From Acidobacteriaceae bacterium (GTDB lineage Bacteria > Acidobacteriota > Terriglobia > Terriglobales > Acidobacteriaceae), in contig JANXZM010000041.1 of assembly GCA_025355505.1 (NCBI GenBank), forward strand, positions 1-47,579: a stretch of 47,579 nucleotides of DNA, written 5' to 3'. Of the stretch, positions 25,459-35,282 are shown one piece after another. Under the pieces are notes generated by a model. It saw nothing but the letters and a program-made list of their open reading frames with translations. It was not told the DNA's origin and made no database searches. A program made the translations under genes and the position numbers. How positions within the stretch are numbered: the first letter of the stretch is position 1; each line of letters begins with the position of its first letter.

Positions 25459-25994
25459 AGCAGCGCTGGCCCACGGCGCTCGGGCTGGCCTGGTTGCTTG
25501 CCCTCCCGCTGTTCTCTCCGCTTTGGGCCCAGCGCCGCCACGATCCGCTGAATCCGCTGGAGATCGACCAGCTCCGCGACGCCATGCTCGATCCCGACCA
25601 GCGCTTAAAGCTTTACGTCCGGTTTTCGCGGGATCGCATGACAAAACTTGAGCAAATGCGCAGCGATCCGAAGACCACCGAGCGCGCCCGGCAGACTCAT
25701 GACCTGCTGGAAGATTTCCTCGCCGTCTACGACGAACTCAACCACAACATTGACATGTACGTCGGTCGCAAGGACGATATCCGCAAGCCGCTGAAGGTCA
25801 TCATCGAAGCTGACACCGAATTTCAGTCCAAGCTGCGCGCGCTCAAGAACTCGGCGAACACCAATGCCGCTGAATCGAACCAGTACGAATTCCTGCTGGC
25901 CGACGTTCTCGATACCGTCGACTCCAGCGCCGACGACCACCGCAAAACCGTCGCCGAAGTCGAGGAATACGTGAAGCGCAAAAAACGAAAATAG
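25455..25994 (+). CDS. Small exported helical protein of unknown function
   Basis: A 179-residue protein with signal peptide MKQRWPTALGLAWLLALPLF (cleavage near WAQ). The mature part is helix-rich and charged, and ends EEYVKRKKRK. Translation is coupled to the previous gene by ATGA. The gene pair has similar size, composition and export signals, so the products may act together. No recognisable domain. No clear terminator follows; the 275-base gap after it contains only a degenerate repeat-like stretch (GGAGCACAGGGGTCACAGG at about 26022). Confidence 0.7.
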   Translation: MKQRWPTALGLAWLLALPLFSPLWAQRRHDPLNPLEIDQLRDAMLDPDQRLKLYVRFSRDRMTKLEQMRSDPKTTERARQTHDLLEDFLAVYDELNHNIDMYVGRKDDIRKPLKVIIEADTEFQSKLRALKNSANTNAAESNQYEFLLADVLDTVDSSADDHRKTVAEVEEYVKRKKRK

Positions 25995-26269
25995 GACGAT
26001 CGCGGCAAAGTTTTTTACCACAGGGAGCACAGGGGTCACAGGAACTCACCGAGGAAAGCATAGGGGTTCCTATGTGTACCTCTCAGCTCCCGGTGCTTCA
26101 GCTTCTTGTCTTTGGCGATTTTAATTAAGACGGTAGTTGCAGAAAGCTCGGAAAACGTTCCGTCTGTCCCTGGGTTTTGTCCGAGGGGCTCACGTCCCCA
26201 AACAGGCGCGAGACGCGGGCACCTTGATGGAAGGTGGGTTTCGAAGCGATATAATCCAGCCACACTAGA

Positions 26270-26725
26270 ATGGACGATATGAAGAAGCGCGTTTGGGTCT
26301 TGAGTGCGGCGGTGATCTTGCTTGGGTTTGGCATGATTGGGTTGGCGTGGGCTCAGGACGACGATGGGCCGATGTCGGATTTGCGATTTGTGGTGGTGCG
26401 GGATTACAACGGCAAGCCAGTGAGGAACGCGGCGGTCGTACTGCATCCGGTGAATAAAAATGGGAAGCAGTCGCGCGGTGGGTTGGAGTTGAAGACGAAT
26501 GGGGAGGGGCGGACCAATATTGACGGGATTCCGTATGGACCGCTGCGGGTGCAGGTGCTGGCGCCTGGCTACCAGACTTTTGGGGAAGACTACCAGATCA
26601 ACAAGGCGGAGATGGAGATTACGGTGAAGCTGAAGCGTCCGGGGGGGCAGTACTCGGTGTACGAGAATCATGGGGACGCGAAGAAGGCTGACGAGAAGAA
26701 AGCGCCGGAGCAGAAACGGCAGTAG
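26270..26725 (+). CDS. Exported carboxypeptidase-regulatory-like (beta-sandwich) protein
   Basis: A 151-residue protein with a signal peptide (MKKRVWVLSAAVILLGFG, starting at an internal ATG at 26279; either ATG is possible). The mature part has the pattern of a carboxypeptidase regulatory/CnaB-like fold: DLRFVVVRDYNGKPVRNAAVVL, then TNGEGRTNIDGIPYGPLRVQVLAPGYQ. The C-terminus is Lys/Glu-rich. A TATAAT-like sequence at 26250-26255 lies 15 bases before the start, with TTGATG 20 bases further up. Function unknown; such domains are common in surface proteins of Acidobacteriota. Confidence 0.7.
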   Translation: MDDMKKRVWVLSAAVILLGFGMIGLAWAQDDDGPMSDLRFVVVRDYNGKPVRNAAVVLHPVNKNGKQSRGGLELKTNGEGRTNIDGIPYGPLRVQVLAPGYQTFGEDYQINKAEMEITVKLKRPGGQYSVYENHGDAKKADEKKAPEQKRQ

Positions 26726-26789
26726 TTAGTGGTCAGTGACGCGATGGCATCGGCGCCCAGTCCCTAAAGAACGTGTCTATTCTCCCGTA

Positions 26790-26811
26790 GAGACGCGGCT
26801 TGCCGCGTCTC
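26790..26811. repeat. Palindrome GAGACGCGGC-TT-GCCGCGTCTC
   Basis: A perfect 10-bp inverted repeat with a two-base loop. It has the same core as 17424-17439. Confidence 0.65.
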
Positions 26812-27094
26812 CGCAGGGTCACAGAGCGAGCAGCCTCCATTCTCGCGCCGGGTGCCTCATACCCCTCCTGTCACTAAGCGTCTCGACTGGCCGGCCTTTG
26901 ATCTCCAGCGTCCACTCCTAAAATTTCACACGCACCAGTCGCGTCTCTCCAAGAAGGTGAGAACGAAGGCTACTCCATTCCCACTACTCGGGGCCATGGT
27001 TGTGACAAACCCACTCATCGCAAAAAGTGCGGTGAGTGGGTACCCAGCTACTGCATTGATTATAAGTGACTTACTTACGTTAACAGTTGGGCGC

Positions 27095-27124
27095 TTGACA
27101 ACCACCCGCTCACATTTCTATAAT
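27095..27124 (+). promoter_or_regulatory. Consensus sigma-70-type promoter of groESL
   Basis: TTGACA (27095-27100), an 18-base spacer and TATAAT (27119-27124). The -10 element runs straight into the CIRCE operator, so repressor binding would block it. Confidence 0.85.
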
Positions 27125-27150
27125 TAGCACTCGTAAGCCTCAAGTGCTAA
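27124..27150 (+). promoter_or_regulatory. CIRCE operator (HrcA target)
   Basis: TTAGCACTC-N9-AAGTGCTAA, one mismatch from the consensus TTAGCACTC-N9-GAGTGCTAA. It lies at the predicted transcription start of groESL. HrcA, itself stabilised by GroEL, is the known repressor of such sites. Confidence 0.92.
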
Positions 27151-27221
27151 CAGTCCTGGATTTCCGGGCAGTTCTGCATTCGACTGAACCTATTTACAAC
27201 TCTTGAAAGGAGTACGCAACT

Positions 27222-27560
27222 ATGGCAACCAAGTTTACCCCGCTGCATGACCGCATCCTGGTCCGTCGGGTGGAAGAAGCCGATACCACCCGCGGCGGGA
27301 TCATTATTCCCGACTCCGCGAAAGACAAACCGATGGAGGGAGAAGTCATCTCCGCCGGCAAAGGCAAGATCAGCGAAGAAGGCAAGGTTCGTCCGCTGGA
27401 TGTAAAAGAAGGCGACCGCATCTTGTTCGGCAAGTATTCCGGCACGGAGATCAAAATCGATGGTGAAGACTTCATCATCATGCGCGAAGAAGAAGTACTG
27501 GGCATCCTCAGCGGCGCCACCACTTCGGCAAAGAAGGAACACGCCGGATCGCGCCGGTAG
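27222..27560 (+). CDS. groES: Co-chaperonin GroES
   Basis: The heptameric lid of the GroEL folding chamber. It has 112 residues with the family N-terminus ([18 protein letters not shown]), the mobile loop [16 protein letters not shown] and the core [20 protein letters not shown]. It is about 12-15 residues longer than typical GroES because of a tail ending in KKEHAGSRR. The ATG is preceded by GAAAGGAG. It is transcribed from the CIRCE-controlled promoter, and groEL follows after 114 bases. Confidence 0.97.
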   Translation: MATKFTPLHDRILVRRVEEADTTRGGIIIPDSAKDKPMEGEVISAGKGKISEEGKVRPLDVKEGDRILFGKYSGTEIKIDGEDFIIMREEEVLGILSGATTSAKKEHAGSRR

Positions 27561-27614
27561 CTCTCAGTCGTCAGCGATCAGCTTTCAGTTAAAACCCTGA
27601 GGGCTTACACCTGA

Positions 27615-29342
<1,728 letters not shown>

Positions 29343-29382
29343 GGTAGTTGAAAGCTTTCAGCTATCAGCTTTTAGTTGGATT

Positions 29383-29412
29383 AAAAGCCCCGCTCGCGAG
29401 AGCGGGGCTTTT
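29383..29412 (+). terminator. Rho-independent terminator of groESL
   Basis: AAAAGCCCCGCT and AGCGGGGCTTTT form a perfect 12-bp stem around CGCGAG. The A and T tracts on both sides allow it to act in both directions. Confidence 0.9.
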
Positions 29413-29716
29413 GTTTGTGTGGCATGGATACTCTTGTCCGCGTGAAGTCGGAAGTGGAAATCCGCTCAACTTGCCGCTCCTTCCTGTCGCGCTTTTTGGA
29501 CGCGATCGAGGACGGACTGAAGGCTGTCTACTTCCATGTAGAGAGTCAGCCTTGCGCCGATGCCGGCAGTGGTCGGTCTGTTTCCAGGACACTAAACACC
29601 AAGGGCACGAAGGTCCACAAAGAAAACCTCTGGCGTCAAAGCTTCCGTGATACCTCGCGTTATTGGTGGTTAATTCGATTTTTGTCTTATGGTGGAACTG
29701 ACCCACGACCGCATCG
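29413..29716. other. Convergent gap between groEL and the exopolysaccharide operon
   Basis: About 300 bases with no supported gene. It holds an imperfect hairpin (AAGGCTG-TCTAC...GTAG...CAGCCTT, about 29520-29553) and a degenerate stretch reading CACCAAGGGCACGAAGG at about 29597. It forms the 3' side of both transcription units. Confidence 0.5.
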
Positions 29717-30859
29717 TCATAGTAATCCGCGATAGGTGTTCACCCACTGTTCGCGGACGGCTTCCCATGTGTACTTTCGCGATTCATGGTGTGCGTTCTG
29801 TGCCAGGCTTGCGGCGAGCGCGGGGTCGCGCAACAAACGGATCACATTTGCGGCCAGCGCTTTTTCGTCACCTACGGGCGAGAGCAATCCAGTGCGCTCG
29901 TGCTCGACCAGATAGGGCATGCACTCCGGCGAGGTGGTGACAACGGGGGTGCCCGCCGCAAAGGCTTCGATGACTGAGAGCGGCATATTATCCAGCCACG
30001 AGGCGTTGATGAAGATGTCTGCCTGGTCGTAGTACTTGCCGATTTCCTGACGGGAGGCTACGCCGGTAAAGTCGACGCCGGTGAGATTTAAGTCCGCAAC
30101 CAGCTTGCGGATATCGGCCTCTAGCGGGCCGCCTCCTACCAAATCGAGATGCGCTTTTGGATATTGTTTTTTTATTTCGGCAAATGCCCGAACTACTACA
30201 TCCACGCTGTAGTAAGTGGAGAAGCCCCGGGTGCAGACAAGGTGCGGGCGCAACGGAGTGCGTTCTCGATAGTGGAACTGCAAAAGGTCGACTATGTTGG
30301 GCACAGCAGATGCGGGCAAGTGGACTTCGCGGAAGACATCCACCAGGTAGCCGGATGGAACGACAATCTTATCGACGCGAGAGAGAACGAACTTGGCCGA
30401 GCGGAAGCGCTGGAGGTGGTCGCGGGCTTCGCCACTGTGGTAGTTGATCAGCGTCTTGCTGCCCGGCGTCTTCATTTTTATTTTTGCCAACAACCAAGCG
30501 GGTCCTGGAGCGAGCAGGAAGGACCAGTAAGCTGCGGAAAAGATGTGAACGATGTCGACATCTTTGAGGCCGCGCCAGAGGTGCCAGAGGAAGATAGGCT
30601 CGCGCAGAATTGTGCGCAGGCCGGGAATGCTTTCCGCCCAGGCGAGAACACGGGGCAAGGGTGGATCGACGGCGAGAAAGCGGATATCGATGTCAGAATC
30701 GTTTTGCCAATGCCGCAGGAGTAAGTCGGCCTGGACGGATTGTCCGCCGACATAACGCAGGCTGGGCGCAACTATGCAAACTCGCAGGCGCTTCGCAAGG
30801 CTTTGATTGGACGGGGCACCCTGGAGCGGGGTAACGCTTTGCTTAGCAGGCTTGCTCAT
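29717..30859 (-). CDS. GT4-family glycosyltransferase (last gene of EPS operon)
   Basis: A 380-residue cytoplasmic or membrane-associated sugar transferase of the GT-B fold. The C-terminal half carries the GT4 donor-site pattern: VCTRGFSTYYSVDVVVRAF, then ADIFINASWLDNMPLSVIEAFAAGTPVV with the conserved glutamate. The N-terminal acceptor domain begins RLRVCIVAPSLRYVGGQSVQ. The start overlaps the upstream GT4 stop (ATGA). It probably adds one sugar to the exopolysaccharide repeat unit; donor and linkage are unknown. Confidence 0.88.
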   Translation of the reverse strand: MSKPAKQSVTPLQGAPSNQSLAKRLRVCIVAPSLRYVGGQSVQADLLLRHWQNDSDIDIRFLAVDPPLPRVLAWAESIPGLRTILREPIFLWHLWRGLKDVDIVHIFSAAYWSFLLAPGPAWLLAKIKMKTPGSKTLINYHSGEARDHLQRFRSAKFVLSRVDKIVVPSGYLVDVFREVHLPASAVPNIVDLLQFHYRERTPLRPHLVCTRGFSTYYSVDVVVRAFAEIKKQYPKAHLDLVGGGPLEADIRKLVADLNLTGVDFTGVASRQEIGKYYDQADIFINASWLDNMPLSVIEAFAAGTPVVTTSPECMPYLVEHERTGLLSPVGDEKALAANVIRLLRDPALAASLAQNAHHESRKYTWEAVREQWVNTYRGLL

Positions 30860-32025
30860 GCGACGGAATTCCTTCGGCGCTTTTTCTGGAGAAGGCTAAC
30901 GTAGAGTTCCACGTAACGCTGGTGCACGCGATCGAGGCTGAAGTTATCCTGGGCGAACCGCTGGGCGTTGCGGCCGACTTGCCGGCGAAGTGCGGAGTCC
31001 GCTAACAATTTCACGACGCCATCGGCAAAGCTGGATTCGTTTCCCGCGGGAATCAGGGCTTCGGGTAGTTGGCTGAGGAGTTCGGAATTTCCGCCTACGT
31101 CATAGGCGACTACGGGCAAACCGGCGGCCATGGCTTCCAGAATGACGTTGGACAAGCTTTCGGAGTCGGAAGTATTGACCGCGACGTCGAGCGAAGTCAG
31201 GACGGCGGGCATATCCTGGCGATCGCCTAGAAATATGGCAGCGGCGCCGAGGCCGAGGCTCAACGCTTCCCTTTCCAGTTCCTGACGCAGCGAGCCATCG
31301 CCGACGAGAAGAAATTCTACATCCGGCATGCGCTGATGGATCTGCGCGGCGATGCGTAGAAATCCCGAGTGATTTTTGTAGCGATGATTCATGCGCGCGA
31401 CCATGCCGACACGGGTGACACCGGGACGCTTGGGCAGAGCTGGGGGCGGTGCGGTGAAAGCCTCGGATGGGAGGGCGTTTCCGATGACTGCGATTTTATT
31501 GGGCGAGAGACCGGTGACGATGAGGCGATCGGCGGCGGCTTGCGAGTTGCAGACAACCACGTCGCACCAGCGAAAAGCGGCGGCCTGCGCGCGGAACTGC
31601 GCGGAGGTCATCAGGTCTCCAAGTTGGCGATGGCTGCCAATGACGACGGGCACGCGGGCCAACCTGGCGGCGGGAATCAGTGTGAGATTGGTGTAGAAGT
31701 CGAAGGCGTGGGCAACTTGCACATGAAGCTGGCGCAGATAACGGCTCAGGTTGAGGCGCGTGCGCAGCGATTGCCATCCGAAGAGGCTGCCGCCCAGGGG
31801 AAATTGGGTCGCGTCTGGAAAGTTGTGGGCGAGCGGTCCACGGCGGCTGACGCAGCCGACATGAGTTTGGAATTGTGGAGGCGTGAGATTCTGCGCGAGG
31901 ACCGTGAACTGGCGCTCGGATCCTCCCGTTTCAAAAGTGTTGATCATCAGAAACAGGCTAATCGCCGGATCGGAAACATCTGATCGAGGATGTGTGGTCC
32001 TGCTGGAAGGATAGATGGGGTGCAC
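30856..32025 (-). CDS. GT4-family glycosyltransferase
   Basis: A 389-residue protein. The start chosen is a GTG at 32025, because GGAGG lies 8 bases upstream inside the end of the previous gene; a TTG 15 bases earlier is the longer alternative. INTFETGGSERQFTVLAQNL is the typical GT4 N-terminal acceptor motif. The GT4 donor region reads DVAVNTSDSESLSNVILEAMAAGLPVV. It is coupled to both neighbours and is part of the exopolysaccharide assembly set. Confidence 0.88.
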   Translation of the reverse strand: MHPIYPSSRTTHPRSDVSDPAISLFLMINTFETGGSERQFTVLAQNLTPPQFQTHVGCVSRRGPLAHNFPDATQFPLGGSLFGWQSLRTRLNLSRYLRQLHVQVAHAFDFYTNLTLIPAARLARVPVVIGSHRQLGDLMTSAQFRAQAAAFRWCDVVVCNSQAAADRLIVTGLSPNKIAVIGNALPSEAFTAPPPALPKRPGVTRVGMVARMNHRYKNHSGFLRIAAQIHQRMPDVEFLLVGDGSLRQELEREALSLGLGAAAIFLGDRQDMPAVLTSLDVAVNTSDSESLSNVILEAMAAGLPVVAYDVGGNSELLSQLPEALIPAGNESSFADGVVKLLADSALRRQVGRNAQRFAQDNFSLDRVHQRYVELYVSLLQKKRRRNSVA

Positions 32026-32029
32026 CCGA

Positions 32030-34006
32030 TCATCCTCCAACCGGCGCGGAGGTTAGCGCGGCGGCCAAATTAGGCGCATGGCGGCGCGAGTCGGCTACCA
32101 CGGGAAGAGAGAACAGGCCAGCGGGCTTGATGTATTTTTCCAGGAAGTTGCGATGCCAGAGCTCGAACATTAGCAGACGCCATATGCGTCCAGTCATGGT
32201 GCGGCCGCGGAGGAGGTGGTCGTCCATTAATTTGCGAACACCGTCGGCGGCAAAGTATCCGCGATCGAGGGTGCGAGGTTCGAGCAGGATCATCAGCATG
32301 TCTTTGAGTTCGTTGCGCATCCAGTGGACGAGCGGGAGGGAGAATCCCTGCTTCTGGCGATAGAGCACTTCGCGGGGCACGCCTACGCGCTCCGCCAGTT
32401 TTCGGAGAATATATTTTTGCTGGTTGCCGCGCAGCTTCCACTGCGGTGGCAGGCCGGCAACCCACTCGACGAAAACATGATCGAGCATGGGGACGCGGAC
32501 TTCGAGCGAATTCAACATGCTCATGCGATCAACCTTGGTGAGGATGTCGGCCACCATGTAGGTTTTGGTGTCGACGTAGAGGAGTTGGTCGACGGGATCT
32601 TTGGCGGGCGCTTGCGCAAAGTACCGGCGCATAACATTGGCGGGATCGTCGCTGCGGTCCAGTATCTGGCGAAACTCAGGCGAAAGGAGCGGAGTATCAC
32701 GCTCGAAGGCAGGGAGGAAAGAAATGCCGTCGATGTAGCGTTCCTGCCAGGGCAGCGAAACGTTGTAGCTGAATTTACGGCCCTGCATGCTGTTGGGCAG
32801 ACGCGGGAAGACCTGGTCGCGAAAGAACTTGCGGGCCCATCCGGGAATGTGTTCGAAAAAGCGGCGGTCGGCGTGAATGCGGTAGCGATCGTATCCTGCG
32901 AACATTTCATCGCCGCCATCGCCGGAAAGAGCGACGGTGACGTGCTGGCGCGCCATCTGCGAAACGTAGTAGGTGGGCAGCATGGAGGAGTCGCCGAAAG
33001 GCTCTTCGAGCGAACTGGTGAGATGCTCGACGGTCTGGACGACGTCGGGCTCAAGAATCATTTCGTGATGATCGGTGCCAAATTTCTTGGCGACGATGCG
33101 CGCGTAGTTGGCTTCGTTGAAATCGTCTTTCTTAAATCCGATGGAAAAAGTTTTTACGGGGCCGGAACTGGCGCGCGCCATCAAGGCAACGATGGTGGAG
33201 GAATCGGTGCCACCGCTGAGAAACGCGCCGAGGGGCACGTCGGAGATCAAGCGAATCTTGGTCGCCTCAAACAGACGCTGCTCTAATTCTTCCAGACATT
33301 CTTCTTCGTTCTTGGGAGGGTGCGTGTTGTATTCGGGAATATCCCAGTACTGACGAATGCGGACCTTGCCGTCCTGAAATTCGAGCAGGTGCCCGGGCGG
33401 GAGTTTATGAATTCCGGTAAAAGCGGTGATGGGATCGGGGACGTACCCATAATAAAGATATTCGAGCAAGCCCTGGGAGTTGACTTCGGCGAGTTCAGGA
33501 GCTACGGCGAGGATCGATTTGATTTCGGAAGCGAAGTAGAGATTGCCTTTGTGCAGCGCATAGTGAAGCGGCTTCTTGCCCATACGGTCGCGGGCGAGGA
33601 TCAATTTGCGTTTGCCCTTATCGTAGATGGCGAGGGCGAACATGCCACGCAGCTTCTTGACGCAATCGGCGCCCATTTCTTCGTAGAGATGAATGATGAC
33701 TTCGGTGTCGGTGTTGGTGTAGAAGCGATGGCCGCGGCTTTCGAGCTCCGGGCGGAGTTCGGGGAAATTGTAAATCTCGCCGTTGAAAACGATCCATGCG
33801 CTGCGGTCTTCGTTGAAGACGGGCTGATGGCCGCCGGAGAGGTCGATGATGCTGAGGCGGCGCATGCCGAGACCAGCACCGTCGGCGACGTAAAGTCCTT
33901 CATCGTCGGGACCGCGGTACACGATTTGTTGGCACATATGGTGCACGAGAGCTTCAGTGATGTTGCTCTCGCGAGTTGCGCTTACCACTCCAGCGATTCC
34001 ACACAT
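32030..34006 (-). CDS. Asparagine-synthase-like glutamine amidotransferase of the EPS locus
   Basis: A 658-residue protein. The class-II glutaminase domain has the nucleophile Cys2 (MCGIAGVV) with IVFNGEIYNF and RGPDDEG. The C-terminal synthase domain has the ATP-pyrophosphatase loop SGGTDSS and SGDGGDEMF. It has the size and context of amidotransferases found in exosortase-A-type exopolysaccharide loci rather than housekeeping AsnB, and may amidate a uronic-acid sugar. An asparagine synthase role remains possible. The stop overlaps the ribosome site of the next gene. Confidence 0.88.
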   Translation of the reverse strand: MCGIAGVVSATRESNITEALVHHMCQQIVYRGPDDEGLYVADGAGLGMRRLSIIDLSGGHQPVFNEDRSAWIVFNGEIYNFPELRPELESRGHRFYTNTDTEVIIHLYEEMGADCVKKLRGMFALAIYDKGKRKLILARDRMGKKPLHYALHKGNLYFASEIKSILAVAPELAEVNSQGLLEYLYYGYVPDPITAFTGIHKLPPGHLLEFQDGKVRIRQYWDIPEYNTHPPKNEEECLEELEQRLFEATKIRLISDVPLGAFLSGGTDSSTIVALMARASSGPVKTFSIGFKKDDFNEANYARIVAKKFGTDHHEMILEPDVVQTVEHLTSSLEEPFGDSSMLPTYYVSQMARQHVTVALSGDGGDEMFAGYDRYRIHADRRFFEHIPGWARKFFRDQVFPRLPNSMQGRKFSYNVSLPWQERYIDGISFLPAFERDTPLLSPEFRQILDRSDDPANVMRRYFAQAPAKDPVDQLLYVDTKTYMVADILTKVDRMSMLNSLEVRVPMLDHVFVEWVAGLPPQWKLRGNQQKYILRKLAERVGVPREVLYRQKQGFSLPLVHWMRNELKDMLMILLEPRTLDRGYFAADGVRKLMDDHLLRGRTMTGRIWRLLMFELWHRNFLEKYIKPAGLFSLPVVADSRRHAPNLAAALTSAPVGG

Positions 34007-34016
34007 GGTCTCTTTT

Positions 34017-35192
34017 CTATCCTTTCAAACTCACGGGAACAGAAGTGGATTTCTCCGCTGATAGCGGTAAGCCGGCAATCCTCTTGAAGCGATAATCGCG
34101 ATAGTCGCCCGGATTGCCATCGCGACCGTCGCAGGCGGCGAGCAGGATGTTGGCCATCTCGCGGGCGGCGACGAAGTGCAGCGTTTCCTTCCTGTCAGCC
34201 GCACCTCCCACCAGGGCAGCAAGAAAGTTGCGGAAGCTGTCGCCGATCACGGCATCTTTCTGGGTCGGGTCCATGCTATGACAATGCAGTTTAATGAACA
34301 GCCAGTCGGGCCGTCCCAGGACGCGGACTTGCGCCTGCTTCCAAAGGGAAAGCCGATGCAAGGTTGCGGGCTGGGCTCCGGTAATCGCGCCGTTTTCGAA
34401 CGCCGGCCGGGCAGAACGTAACGTGCGCCGGAGGTCGGTCAGGAGCGGACCTTGGACGATGAGAGGAAAAGTGATGGGTGCGCGTCCGGCAACCAAATCG
34501 CGGCCTTTGCGGTGCGGCGCTGCCTGATCGAGAGCAAGGGCGCATTCGTATACGGAATTAAGTTTTTCAATCTGCGCGGGATGCCAGAAACCGGTGGGCA
34601 TGGTCAAGTCGGCGTAGCAGCCGGTCTCGGCAAGAATCTGCATTTCCGAATCGACGCCGCAGAAACGTCCGGCGGCGGAGTTGGCCAGCGCGAAATTTCC
34701 GTGCACAAAGGCGTAGGCGGGGCGAGTGGAACCTTCCTCGAGGGCGAGACAACGATGGCGAAAGGCGAGCTGGTCGCGGAATTCAACGAGCGCACGGCGT
34801 GTGTTTTCGGCGGTGTCGGGATGCGAAATTCCATGGTGCAAGTGGATCTCAACTTCTCCCCAGCCGGCATGGCAGTGATCGGCGAGCATATCGAGCAAGC
34901 CCTGGTCGTACTGCTCGGCGGGATAGAAGTAGGTGTGGAGAAGCGGGCGGCCATCGTGATCTCGCCAGGGGTCGACGATTTTGGGATACTCGCGCGCCCA
35001 GTGTTCCAGGCGGCGCTCCTGCTCAGGGCGGGAGGCGCGCTTCTGGCCGTCTTCGGGAACGATGGACGGTTCGAAATGATCGGCCAGGGCAAGAATCAGG
35101 TGCACGGGGCCGCGGGCAGGCGGGTTGAGTGCGCGCCAGGTCGCGGCTGGCAGGATCTTTCTTGCATAGGCGATTTGTTTTTTGAGACGCAT
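34017..35192 (-). CDS. Polysaccharide-deacetylase-like protein of the EPS locus
   Basis: A 391-residue protein with histidine/aspartate clusters that could form a metal site of a carbohydrate-deacetylase-type barrel: ADHFEP (about 38), VEIHLHHGISHPD (about 114), FVHGNFALANS (about 163) and IKLHCHSMDP (about 302). No signal peptide is visible. The assignment rests on these motifs and context, and the exact family is uncertain. It sits 10 bases ahead of the amidotransferase gene. The ribosome site is weak, and its start is two bases from an interspersed repeat (35194-35272). Confidence 0.55.
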   Translation of the reverse strand: MRLKKQIAYARKILPAATWRALNPPARGPVHLILALADHFEPSIVPEDGQKRASRPEQERRLEHWAREYPKIVDPWRDHDGRPLLHTYFYPAEQYDQGLLDMLADHCHAGWGEVEIHLHHGISHPDTAENTRRALVEFRDQLAFRHRCLALEEGSTRPAYAFVHGNFALANSAAGRFCGVDSEMQILAETGCYADLTMPTGFWHPAQIEKLNSVYECALALDQAAPHRKGRDLVAGRAPITFPLIVQGPLLTDLRRTLRSARPAFENGAITGAQPATLHRLSLWKQAQVRVLGRPDWLFIKLHCHSMDPTQKDAVIGDSFRNFLAALVGGAADRKETLHFVAAREMANILLAACDGRDGNPGDYRDYRFKRIAGLPLSAEKSTSVPVSLKG

Positions 35193-35193
35193 G

Positions 35194-35272
35194 TCAGTTT
35201 TCGATGCCCAGCCCTAAAAGAGCACCCGATTTTCAAGAACTACAGTATCGCTAAAGCGATACCCCGATACGA
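35194..35272 (+). repeat. About 80-base interspersed repeat, copy 1 (flanks polymerase gene)
   Basis: It aligns with 36677-36756 in the same orientation: TCAGTTTTC, then CCAGCCCTAAAAGAG, then a perfect hairpin GTATCGCT-AA-AGCGATAC (35245-35262), then CCCGATACG. It lies between the polymerase stop and the deacetylase start. Confidence 0.65.
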
Positions 35273-35282
35273 AACCCGCAAG

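Larger units (their letters stand above)
26726..27221. other. Long leader/intergenic region ahead of groES
   Basis: About 500 bases. The first part contains the palindrome 26790-26811 and no supported gene. The last 130 bases hold the groESL promoter and CIRCE operator. Confidence 0.6.

Noticed and set aside
26015-26100. Possible decayed gene ahead of the carboxypeptidase-like protein
   Set aside because: The sequence (GGAGCACAGGGGTCACAGG and following) looks like a degenerate intergenic repeat; no frame shows protein-like features.
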